DNA of 5,600 bases, from contig VGXH01000150.1 of NCBI GenBank assembly GCA_016873405.1, forward strand, positions 1 to 5,600, written 5' to 3'. A program made the translations under genes and the position numbers. The notes below the pieces were generated by a model. It was not told where the DNA came from. It worked only from the letters and a program-made list of their open reading frames with translations, and ran no database searches. The first letter of the stretch is position 1; every line of letters starts with the position of its first letter. Source of the DNA: a bacterium (GTDB lineage: Bacteria; Krumholzibacteriota; Krumholzibacteria; LZORAL124-64-63). Below, piece after piece: positions 1 through 4,327 of this stretch.

Positions 1-1
1 C

Positions 2-241
2 CCCGGGCGCGTGCGCACGGCGGCCGATCTGGTCGGCTCGATGAGCCGCTCGGCTGCCGAGCAGGCGGGCGGTCTGCAGCAGATCAACTGCGCCGTCGGC
101 CAGATCGGCGGCGTGACGGAGACCAACTCGGCCCGCGCGCAGGAATCGGCGGCGGCCAGCCGCGAAATGACTGCGTTGGCGGCGGACCTGCAGATCGTCG
201 TCGGCACGCTGGACGCCATCATCGGCGGGACCGGCCGCTGA
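2..241 (+). CDS. Methyl-accepting chemotaxis protein, C-terminal fragment
   Basis: This is the last 79 codons of a chemoreceptor whose start lies before the window; the frame is open from base 2 to the TGA at 239-241. The visible residues are alanine-, glutamine- and serine-rich, with the pattern EQAGGLQQINCAVGQIGGVT, then a TN..RAQESAAAS..M..LA..L segment. This matches the descending arm of the MCP signalling coiled coil after the hairpin tip (family pattern EQ..GI.QVN.A...MD..TQQNA...EES). In the family this cytoplasmic four-helix bundle signals to the CheA/CheW complex, and the EES-like segment often holds methylation sites; the EQ and QES residues here are candidates. The protein ends at GGTGR with no NWETF-type pentapeptide for CheR/CheB tethering. 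The sensor domain and any membrane segments are not visible, so the ligand cannot be inferred. No chemotaxis gene follows. Confidence 0.85.
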   Translation, partial: PGRVRTAADLVGSMSRSAAEQAGGLQQINCAVGQIGGVTETNSARAQESAAASREMTALAADLQIVVGTLDAIIGGTGR

Positions 242-309
242 CCGGGCAGCGCGACCTTCGCGCTTGCGCGCGCGATCCTGAAGGTGGATCATGGCGTTCG
301 TCGCGGTTC

Positions 310-338
310 CGCGCCGGGGCCCTTTTGGGCCCGGCGCG
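310..338 (+). terminator. Candidate terminator hairpin after the chemoreceptor gene
   Basis: The left arm at 310-322 (cgcgccggggccc) pairs with the right arm at 327-338 (gggcccggcgcg) around a tttt loop, with one bulged G. It lies about 70 bp after the chemoreceptor stop codon. The stem is very stable, but no T-tract follows, so it is not a textbook intrinsic terminator; it may halt polymerase weakly or protect the 3' end of the mRNA. Confidence 0.4.
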
Positions 339-540
339 CCCGCGCACCGAGCGGCAGAAGCGGATGGCCACGGCTACGGTCACCCGCCCGGGACCGACCG
401 CCTGCCTCAATCACGGGCAGCGCAAAGTCGTGTCGGGCGCAGGCTCCAGGCCGGATCAGCGACTCTCGGTCGTTCGACCGGGTCCGGTCCGGGCAAGGGA
501 AGGAACCGGGCTGGAGCCCGGGACGTGGCAGCGGAGATGC

Positions 541-569
541 GGAAGGGGACCCCGGAGGGGCCCCCTTCC
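541..569 (-). terminator. Candidate terminator hairpin after the lipoprotein gene
   Basis: The left arm at 541-553 and the right arm at 557-569 form a 13-bp stem with a single A/C mismatch around a gga loop. Read on the minus strand, it begins about 30 bp after the stop codon of the lipoprotein gene, which is the expected place for an operon terminator. There is no T-run after it on the minus strand and only ctttg after it on the plus strand, so the call rests on stem strength and position. Confidence 0.45.
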
Positions 570-598
570 CTGCTTTGGTGCGGATCGTTCCGCGCCGC

Positions 599-1282
599 CT
601 AGGGCACCCGCGTCACGGCGCCCGTGTCGAGATTCACCCGCCACGTCCCGTGACCCGCCACCGTGACCGTCGCGAGGTTCGTGCCGTTGAACGCGACCGT
701 CATTCTGAAGCTGCCGCTGGTGAAGGTCATCGAGCCGCCGCTGGGGTAGCCGGTTGCGGCGACGGCCAGGTTGGTGAAGGTGAACGTCGCCGAGTACGGG
801 CCCGAACTGAACGTCCCGCCGCCGTTGATGACGGCCGTGTCGGCGACCCGGTTGATGTCGCCGGTGATGTCCAGGCTCAGCTGCGCCGAGCCGCTCTCCC
901 CGACGGCGATGCTCAGGGGTTCGCCCGCCGCGGTGAACAGGCGCGCCCAGGTGCCGGTCGCCCAGGTCGCGTGCGGGCCGCTGGGGCCGCCCAGGCGGAA
1001 GTCCAGGTAGACGGTGCCGCTGATGTCGCCGGTGAAGGACCGGCTGTAGGGCGGTTCGGTCTTCCCGGGTCCGCTGAAATTGACCAGTTCGGGACCCACG
1101 TCCACGATGGCCATCGCGATCAGGCCCGCCTGCGTGGCGGCGTCCTGTTCGTTCAACGGCGGAGCCTGGTCCTGCGGCGCCGTGGTGTCGCTCTCGCAGC
1201 CGCCCACCAGCAGGGCCGCCGGAATCATCAGCAACAGCGCCAGGGCGCCGCGGCCGCGGAGGAATGCGCGAATGCTGTTCAT
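599..1282 (-). CDS. Small secreted lipoprotein of unknown function
   Basis: A 227-residue protein starting at the ATG on 1282-1280, with AAGGAAG a few bases upstream as ribosome binding site. The N-terminus is a lipoprotein signal: Arg residues at 5, 9 and 11, a Leu/Ala-rich core, then the lipobox LVGGC, which puts the lipidated cysteine at residue 29. Glu follows the cysteine, so by the E. coli rule it would go to the outer membrane. A short polar linker rich in Pro, Asp and Gln (about 30-48) leads to a Gly/Ser/Thr/Ala-rich domain with many alternating strand-like segments (GTVYLDF, SATFTFTNLAV, GSMTFTSGSFRMTVAF, ATVTVAGHGTWRVNL), suggesting an all-beta fold. I recognise no catalytic motif or named family. 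It is the second gene of an operon, 26 bp after the outer-membrane protein gene, so a partner or accessory role in the same envelope process is plausible but inferred. The same frame stays open far upstream across the neighbouring gene; the signal peptide and ribosome site argue against that extension. Confidence 0.8.
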   Translation of the reverse strand: MNSIRAFLRGRGALALLLMIPAALLVGGCESDTTAPQDQAPPLNEQDAATQAGLIAMAIVDVGPELVNFSGPGKTEPPYSRSFTGDISGTVYLDFRLGGPSGPHATWATGTWARLFTAAGEPLSIAVGESGSAQLSLDITGDINRVADTAVINGGGTFSSGPYSATFTFTNLAVAATGYPSGGSMTFTSGSFRMTVAFNGTNLATVTVAGHGTWRVNLDTGAVTRVP

Positions 1283-1308
1283 ATCGTCTTCCTTTCCCCG
1301 GGCCGGGC

Positions 1309-2250
1309 TCAGAACCCGAACATCAGGCCCGCAGTGTAGGTGGTCAGGTCGCCGTGGCCCATCTCGACGTTCAGCTTGGCCAGCACGTTGAGCGTGGCGC
1401 CGACCGTGAAGCGGCTCTCCTGGGTGCCCTCGACGGTGAAGGCGACGGCGCTGTCGTCGCCGCCGTAGGTGTAGGCGATGTCGGTCTCGGCGTCTTCCTT
1501 GGCGTAGCCGGCGTAGATGGTCGCCAGGGGGAAAGCCTTGCTGGCGGCCACGAACATGCTGCTGGCGTCGGTCTCGATCAGCGTGCCGACCTCGACCGTC
1601 TGGTTGAAGAAGCCGACCATGATGTCGATCGGCAGCGTCGGGGCCACCGTGTTGATGCCCCACTGCAGGCCGTAGCCGAAGACCTTGGTCTTGCCGATCT
1701 CGCCCAGGTCCACCTCGGGCAGCCAGCGCACGGTCGCGCGCAGCCCGGCGATGCCGGCGAGGCTCGCCTGCGGCACCGCCATCGGCGAGTACCGCGTCTT
1801 GACAAGGCCCTCGATGGTCTCCTGGCTGAACACCTGCACGCCGTTGATGTAGCCCGCCACCGAGCCCATGGCCTCGTCGTCGCCGAAGACGGTCGGGCCG
1901 CTCATGACGATGTCGCCCATGGTGCCGGACGCGAAGGTGTTGTCGTAATCGGAGAGATCGACGTTCTCGATGACCGTCTGGAACGACTGGTCCTCCTCGG
2001 CCAGGTGCGTGGCGGTCGCCTTGACGCCGAATTCGATGGTCAGGCGCGAGCGCGGGATGGCGGCCGTGTGGAAGATGCCGCCGTTGAGGTTCGGCCCGAA
2101 CGAGTGCGTGAACGGGGCCAGATACGCCTGCGCGTACTCGCCGGTCACGTCCTCGAGCAGGCCCTCGAGCTCTTCGGCCGCGGCCGGCGCGGCGGCGATG
2201 GCCAGCGCGGCCAGGATCAGGGCGGCTCGGCGCCCACGAGGCGTGGTCAT
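1309..2250 (-). CDS. Outer-membrane beta-barrel-like protein (DUF6588-like)
   Basis: A 313-residue protein starting at the ATG on 2250-2248, preceded by GGGGAGG eight bases upstream. It has a Sec signal peptide: Arg-rich residues 5-8, an Ala/Leu/Ile core and an APAAA|EE cleavage site after about residue 25. The mature part begins with a short helix-like segment (LEGLLEDVTGEYAQAYLAPF), then HSFGPNLNGGIFHTA and alternating strands such as LTIEFGVKATATHL, KVFGYGLQWGINTV, IDIMVGFFN, ATIYAGYAKE and FTVGATLNVLAKLNVEMG. It ends in AGLMFGF; a C-terminal Phe is the usual recognition signal for the BAM outer-membrane assembly machine. The start (an acidic helix, a pass through LxPF, then the FG.NLN.G.FH motif) resembles DUF6588 proteins as I remember them, a family without assigned function. 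That family name is from memory and should be treated as tentative; the barrel and export calls are better supported. It is the first gene of a two-gene operon with the lipoprotein downstream. Confidence 0.75.
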   Translation of the reverse strand: MTTPRGRRAALILAALAIAAAPAAAEELEGLLEDVTGEYAQAYLAPFTHSFGPNLNGGIFHTAAIPRSRLTIEFGVKATATHLAEEDQSFQTVIENVDLSDYDNTFASGTMGDIVMSGPTVFGDDEAMGSVAGYINGVQVFSQETIEGLVKTRYSPMAVPQASLAGIAGLRATVRWLPEVDLGEIGKTKVFGYGLQWGINTVAPTLPIDIMVGFFNQTVEVGTLIETDASSMFVAASKAFPLATIYAGYAKEDAETDIAYTYGGDDSAVAFTVEGTQESRFTVGATLNVLAKLNVEMGHGDLTTYTAGLMFGF

Positions 2251-2292
2251 GGTGGATTCCTCCCCGAACTGTGTTGTTGCGGGCGGTTGGGG

Positions 2293-2298
2293 TATTAT
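2293..2298 (+). promoter_or_regulatory. Possible plus-strand -10 box (TATTAT) overlapping the divergent one
   Basis: The plus strand reads TATTAT, five of six matches to the -10 consensus, offset by one base from the minus-strand TATAAT. A -35 partner is not clear; TTGTTG at 2274-2279 is too close (13 bp). If used, the HAD operon mRNA would have a leader of roughly 100-200 nt containing the AAGGAG and hairpin at 2373-2399. Confidence 0.25.
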
Positions 2299-2299
2299 A
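2294..2299 (-). promoter_or_regulatory. -10 box (TATAAT) for the outer-membrane operon
   Basis: On the minus strand these bases read TATAAT exactly, an unusual match in such GC-rich DNA, about 44 bp upstream of the start codon of the outer-membrane protein gene. The -35 region at a 17-bp spacing (2317-2322, TCCGCC on the minus strand) is a poor match, and there is no TGn extended -10, so an activator may be needed if the primary sigma factor is used. Confidence 0.45.
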
Positions 2300-2437
2300 G
2301 TTGCGCCCGCGCCGGAGGCGGACCTCGCGGGGCCCGCGTCCGGTCTGGCTACCCCCGGGGCGACAGCATAGCAAGGAGCGGTCCGGCTGACCAGCCGGAT
2401 GGAAAGCGCAGGCATGGCGAGCGATAGCGCGCATTCA

Positions 2438-2529
2438 GACGGGGCCGCCCCCGGCGGACTGCTCATGTGGGACATGGCCGGGACGGGGCCGCCCCCGGCG
2501 GACTGCTCATGTGGGACATGGCCGGGACG
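2438..2529 (+). repeat. Perfect 44-bp tandem duplication at the start of the HAD gene
   Basis: Bases 2438-2481 are repeated without any mismatch at 2482-2525, and the first four bases (gacg) occur a third time at 2526-2529. Each copy contains a GGCGGA ribosome-site-like element, the start codon ATG (2465 in copy one, 2509 in copy two) and codons for WDMAG, the HAD nucleophile motif. Because 44 is not divisible by three, the two copies are read in different frames. The lack of any divergence means the duplication is very recent or an assembly artefact. Confidence 0.95.
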
Positions 2530-3105
2530 CTCGTCTTCGTCGATCCGCGCAGCGGCAAGCCCGTTCCGCTGCCCGGCTGCGACGTCTACCTGCCGGAGCT
2601 GGCCCGCGACTTCCGCCACGTCGTGACCACCGGCGACTCGGCCGTCGAGGCCCGCCGCCAGCTGGGCGCGCTAGAAATCCTGCCGCATATGGTCCGGATT
2701 TGGGCCGATCTGCACGAACCGGTGGGCAAACCCTATGGCCGGGTCATCGCCGAGATGGCGGCCGGCTGCGAGCGGTCCCTGGCCGTGGGCGACCGCCTGC
2801 GCTCGGACGTGGGCGCGGACACCGACCGCGTCGTCTCCATCCTGGTCAACCAGGAGGCGCGGCCGGTCAACGCCGGCGTGATCGCCTACATGGTGCACAT
2901 CCTGCGGCGACAGTCGGCCGGCGACTTCCTGACCGCCTTCCACCACCTGACCATCACGGCGATGCCCGAGCCGGCCGACATCGGCCCGCAGGCGGGCGGC
3001 GAGGTGGTCGCGGCCTGGCGCCGCGACGACGGTTTCCCCTACCGCCTGTGGCTGTGGACGCACCCGGGGCTGGAGGGCCGGCGCGCCGTCATCGTCCTGT
3101 TCTGA
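2467..3105 (+). CDS. HAD-superfamily hydrolase with DxAGT nucleophile motif
   Basis: This frame encodes 212 residues from the GTG at 2467, or 198 from the ATG at 2509. HAD motifs in order (212-residue numbering): motif I WDMAGTL with nucleophile candidate Asp17; motif II as VVTTGDS with Thr54/Thr55; a motif III lysine in GKPYG, Lys88; and motif IV GDRLRSD (Asp109, Asp114) for magnesium. Spacing is compact with no obvious cap domain. The residue two after the nucleophile is Ala instead of Asp, as in phosphonoacetaldehyde hydrolases (DxAGT), so ordinary phosphatase chemistry should not be assumed. The C-terminal 80 or so residues, with aromatic strands (YRLWLW, AVIVLF), match nothing I know. 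The start is uncertain: ATG 2509 would begin at MWD and remove the first HAD strand (GGLLMW), while GTG 2467 keeps it but reads repeat copy one in an unnatural frame. A longer upstream frame from 2399 or 2414 has been shifted by the 44-bp duplication. The asparaginase-domain gene follows after 17 bp, probably co-transcribed. Confidence 0.75.
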   Translation: MGHGRDGAAPGGLLMWDMAGTLVFVDPRSGKPVPLPGCDVYLPELARDFRHVVTTGDSAVEARRQLGALEILPHMVRIWADLHEPVGKPYGRVIAEMAAGCERSLAVGDRLRSDVGADTDRVVSILVNQEARPVNAGVIAYMVHILRRQSAGDFLTAFHHLTITAMPEPADIGPQAGGEVVAAWRRDDGFPYRLWLWTHPGLEGRRAVIVLF

Positions 3106-3110
3106 CCGCG

Positions 3111-3116
3111 AAAGGA
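3111..3116 (+). promoter_or_regulatory. Ribosome binding site of the asparaginase-domain gene
   Basis: AAAGGA lies six bases before the ATG at 3123, inside the 17-bp gap after the HAD stop codon. It fixes the start and supports translation from a shared mRNA. Confidence 0.6.
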
Positions 3117-3122
3117 CCGCGC

Positions 3123-3623
3123 ATGACCGAGCCGATCCGCCTGTTCGTCACCGGCGGCACCTTCGACAAGGAGTACAACGAGCGCGACGGCTCGCTGTAC
3201 TTCCAGGACACGCACCTGGCCGAGATGCTGAAGCTCGGGCGCAGCCTGGCCGACGTCGAGATCCGCACGCTGATGATGGTCGACTCGCTGGAGATGTCCG
3301 ACGACGACCGGCAGGTCATCCTGGCGCAGTGCCGGACCTGCCCGCGCGACCGCATCGTCATCACGCACGGGACCGACACCATGGAGATCACCGCCCGCCT
3401 GCTGGGGCAGGCCGGGCTGTCCAAGACGATCGTCCTGACCGGAGCGATGATCCCCTACGCCTTCGGCAGCTCGGACGGGCTGTTCAACCTGGGCGGGGCG
3501 CTGGCCTTCGCGCAGAGCCTGCCCCCCGGCGTCTATATCGCCATGAACGGCAGGCACTTCCGCTGGGACAACGTGCGCAAGAACCGCCAGCAGGGCGTGT
3601 TCGAGGAACTGCCGCCGGCCTGA
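3123..3623 (+). CDS. Single-domain asparaginase-like protein (N-terminal domain only)
   Basis: A 166-residue protein matching the N-terminal catalytic domain of bacterial L-asparaginases (COG0252), which hydrolyse asparagine to aspartate and ammonia. It carries both active-site signatures: TGGTF with nucleophile-equivalent Thr13, and THGTDTM with Thr84 and Asp85. Ser55 (in DSLEM) and Lys101 (in KTIVLTGAM) line up with substrate-binding Ser58 and catalytic Lys162 of the E. coli type II enzyme. The segment after Lys101 (IPYAFGSSDGLFNLGGA) matches the family pattern. Full-length enzymes have about 320-350 residues with a second domain that completes the neighbouring active site; here the stop codon comes cleanly after the first domain. 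Stand-alone proteins of this size are known in other bacteria, so it is probably not a broken gene, but its substrate is uncertain. No signal peptide, so cytoplasmic. It follows the HAD gene by 17 bp, in a probable operon. The C-terminal part (NGRHFRWDNVRKNRQQGVFEE) looks like a natural domain end. Confidence 0.85.
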   Translation: MTEPIRLFVTGGTFDKEYNERDGSLYFQDTHLAEMLKLGRSLADVEIRTLMMVDSLEMSDDDRQVILAQCRTCPRDRIVITHGTDTMEITARLLGQAGLSKTIVLTGAMIPYAFGSSDGLFNLGGALAFAQSLPPGVYIAMNGRHFRWDNVRKNRQQGVFEELPPA

Positions 3624-3636
3624 GTTCCCGCCTGCC

Positions 3637-3663
3637 CGGGACCCGCGGACAAGTGGTGTCCCG
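3637..3663 (+). terminator. Weak candidate terminator after the asparaginase-domain gene
   Basis: cgggac at 3637-3642 pairs with gtcccg at 3658-3663, and two further C/G pairs are possible past a bulged T. It begins 13 bp after the stop codon. The sequence that follows is A-rich rather than T-rich, so terminator function is doubtful. Confidence 0.25.
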
Positions 3664-3767
3664 ACATCCGAATTCATAAAAACCTGAGGATTCTGCGCGC
3701 GGGGTGCCTCAAAAAGGCACACCGTCTGGCCTTCTTGCGCGGTAGGGGAGTTGGAGGAGCAGGCGCG

Positions 3768-3853
3768 ATCGGCGGCGCCACCTGACACACCCTGGGTGAT
3801 GCATTCCTGAGCGATGTGGCAGCCGCTATTGCCTGTTTGATGGCGCCGCCGAT
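3768..3853. repeat. 13-bp perfect inverted repeat with a 60-bp spacer
   Basis: atcggcggcgcca at 3768-3780 is the exact reverse complement of 3841-3853. The enclosed 60 bases contain a small hairpin (cacc at 3788-3791 with ggtg at 3795-3798), and the nine-base word gatgcattc occurs at 3798-3806 and again at 3851-3859, overlapping the right arm. The arrangement could fold as a multi-branched RNA or mark a small repeat element; neither is established. Confidence 0.6.
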
Positions 3854-3861
3854 GCATTCGG

Positions 3862-3914
3862 GCCGGGCCGGCTGAAGGCGACCTCGGGCGAGGGTCGTTG
3901 GAGGCTGGCCCGGC
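3862..3914 (+). other. Long imperfect stem-loop, possible terminator or leader structure
   Basis: gccgggcc at 3862-3869 pairs with ggcccggc at 3907-3914, continuing inward through a G-T wobble and two more pairs. The loop holds its own hairpin at 3879-3897 (cgacctc against gagggtcg with one bulge). TTT follows directly at 3915-3917. It could end transcription from the HAD/asparaginase operon, or lie in the leader of the ferredoxin mRNA about 110 bp before its start. Confidence 0.4.
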
Positions 3915-4022
3915 TTTCGTCATGGGCGGGCGCACGCGCAATCGCGGGTGCGGATCGGCCCCGGCCGTGCTATTGATGAGCGGGTCATCCTTGGTGCCCC
4001 TTGCCGCAGGAGCCGTCCCCGC

Positions 4023-4313
4023 ATGCAGAAGTTCCCCGCGCCGTTTCCCGCCTCGGTCTTCGTCTGCACGCACAAGCGTCCGGACGGCTCGCCCAAGCCG
4101 TGCTGCGCCGACCGCGGCGGCGGCCAGTTGCGCGACGAGCTCAAGCAGATGGCCCGCGATCAGGGCCTTGACGGGCGCGTGCGTGTCTTCGCCAGCGGCT
4201 GCCTGGGCGGCTGCGAGCAGGGCATCGTGGCGGTGTCCTTCCCTCGCAACGAACTGATGCTCGGGGTAGGGCGCGAGGACCTGCAGAAGATCCTCGACGA
4301 GGCGGCCGGCTGA
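4023..4313 (+). CDS. Thioredoxin-like [2Fe-2S] ferredoxin
   Basis: A 96-residue cytoplasmic protein of the stand-alone [2Fe-2S] ferredoxin type (COG3411, related to Clostridium pasteurianum 2Fe-2S ferredoxin and the NuoE-type fold). Cluster ligands follow the family spacing: Cys15 in VFVCTH, Cys27 or Cys28 in KPCC, then Cys60 and Cys64 in SGCLGGCEQG, so C-x11/12-C-x31/32-C-x3-C. The adjacent pair of cysteines leaves one spare thiol. The helix between them (LRDELKQMARDQGL) and the strand VRVFASGCLGGC fit the thioredoxin-like fold. The role would be one-electron transfer to an unidentified partner. The ATG at 4023 has AGGAG at 4008-4012, ten bases upstream. The frame is open back to an ATG at 3948, but the 25 extra residues are Arg/Pro-rich and unlike the family, so that start is rejected. 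The AI-2E-type membrane protein gene follows after 14 bp, probably in the same operon; no redox link between the two is evident. Confidence 0.88.
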   Translation: MQKFPAPFPASVFVCTHKRPDGSPKPCCADRGGGQLRDELKQMARDQGLDGRVRVFASGCLGGCEQGIVAVSFPRNELMLGVGREDLQKILDEAAG

Positions 4314-4314
4314 C

Positions 4315-4320
4315 GGAAGG
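4315..4320 (+). promoter_or_regulatory. Ribosome binding site of the AI-2E-family gene
   Basis: GGAAGG lies seven bases before the ATG at 4328, within the 14-bp gap after the ferredoxin stop codon, supporting this start and coupled expression of the two genes. Confidence 0.55.
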
Positions 4321-4327
4321 CGCCCGC

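Larger units (their letters stand above)
242..598. other. Convergent intergenic region rich in GC hairpins
   Basis: This gap separates the 3' end of the chemoreceptor gene (+) from the 3' end of the lipoprotein gene (-). The open frames across it look like by-products of high GC: they resemble no family and overlap one another. It contains several strong stem-loops: 310-338, 465-482, 506-521 and 541-569. Convergent gene ends are where transcripts need to stop, so a terminator role is the simplest reading, although none of the stems is followed by a proper T-run. Confidence 0.6.
2251..2466. other. Divergent intergenic region with promoter and leader elements
   Basis: This space separates the minus-strand outer-membrane operon from the plus-strand HAD/asparaginase operon and must carry start signals for both. 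It holds an A/T island at 2293-2300 that contains -10-like boxes in both directions, a strong AAGGAG at 2373-2378, a short hairpin at 2382-2399, two in-frame ATGs (2399 and 2414) and the first copy of the 44-bp tandem repeat. Whether the plus-strand coding region once started here is discussed with the HAD gene. Confidence 0.6.
3624..4022. other. Intergenic region with inverted repeats and no convincing gene
   Basis: About 400 bp between the asparaginase-domain gene and the ferredoxin gene. Frames crossing it resemble no protein family. The part from about 3655 to 3860 is visibly richer in A/T than the flanking genes (for example attcataaaaacctgaggattct). It holds a possible hairpin at 3637-3663 after the asparaginase stop, a small hairpin at 3704-3720, a 13-bp inverted repeat at 3768-3780 and 3841-3853, a 9-bp direct repeat, and a long stem-loop at 3862-3914. 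I could not match it to a known riboswitch, RNA gene or transposon. It may be a decayed mobile element or an untranslated structured RNA. Confidence 0.6.

Noticed and set aside
465..482. T-loop-like word gttcgacc suggesting a tRNA
   Set aside because: It is part of a simple hairpin (cggtcg/cgaccg); no acceptor, D or anticodon arms can be built around it.
284..1339. A 351-codon plus-strand frame opposite the lipoprotein gene
   Set aside because: It is a low-complexity Arg/Gly/Ala translation antisense to a gene with clear export signals, with no family resemblance.
1264..2427. A 387-codon plus-strand frame opposite the outer-membrane protein gene
   Set aside because: It is the antisense shadow of a strong coding region and has no domain or ribosome site support.
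1283..2434. Continuous minus-strand frame extending the lipoprotein upstream to give a 611-residue protein
   Set aside because: The upstream part is an out-of-frame reading of the outer-membrane protein gene. The lipoprotein has its own signal peptide, lipobox and ribosome site at 1282.
2438..2529. Start of a CRISPR or other multi-copy repeat array
   Set aside because: The copies are directly adjacent with no spacers, only two in number, and contain coding sequence.
3700..3920. Riboswitch (TPP, cobalamin, glycine or c-di-GMP type) upstream of the ferredoxin gene
   Set aside because: I looked for the conserved core words of these classes and found none in the right arrangement.
3948..4022. 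Longer ferredoxin starting at ATG 3948
   Set aside because: The added residues are Arg/Pro-rich and absent from the family, and the ATG at 4023 has a good AGGAG upstream.
3039..4073. A 344-codon open frame on the minus strand opposite the asparaginase-domain gene and the 3624-4022 gap
   Set aside because: It runs antisense to a well-supported gene, shows arginine/alanine/glycine-rich shadow composition, has no recognisable domain, and is explained by high GC content.
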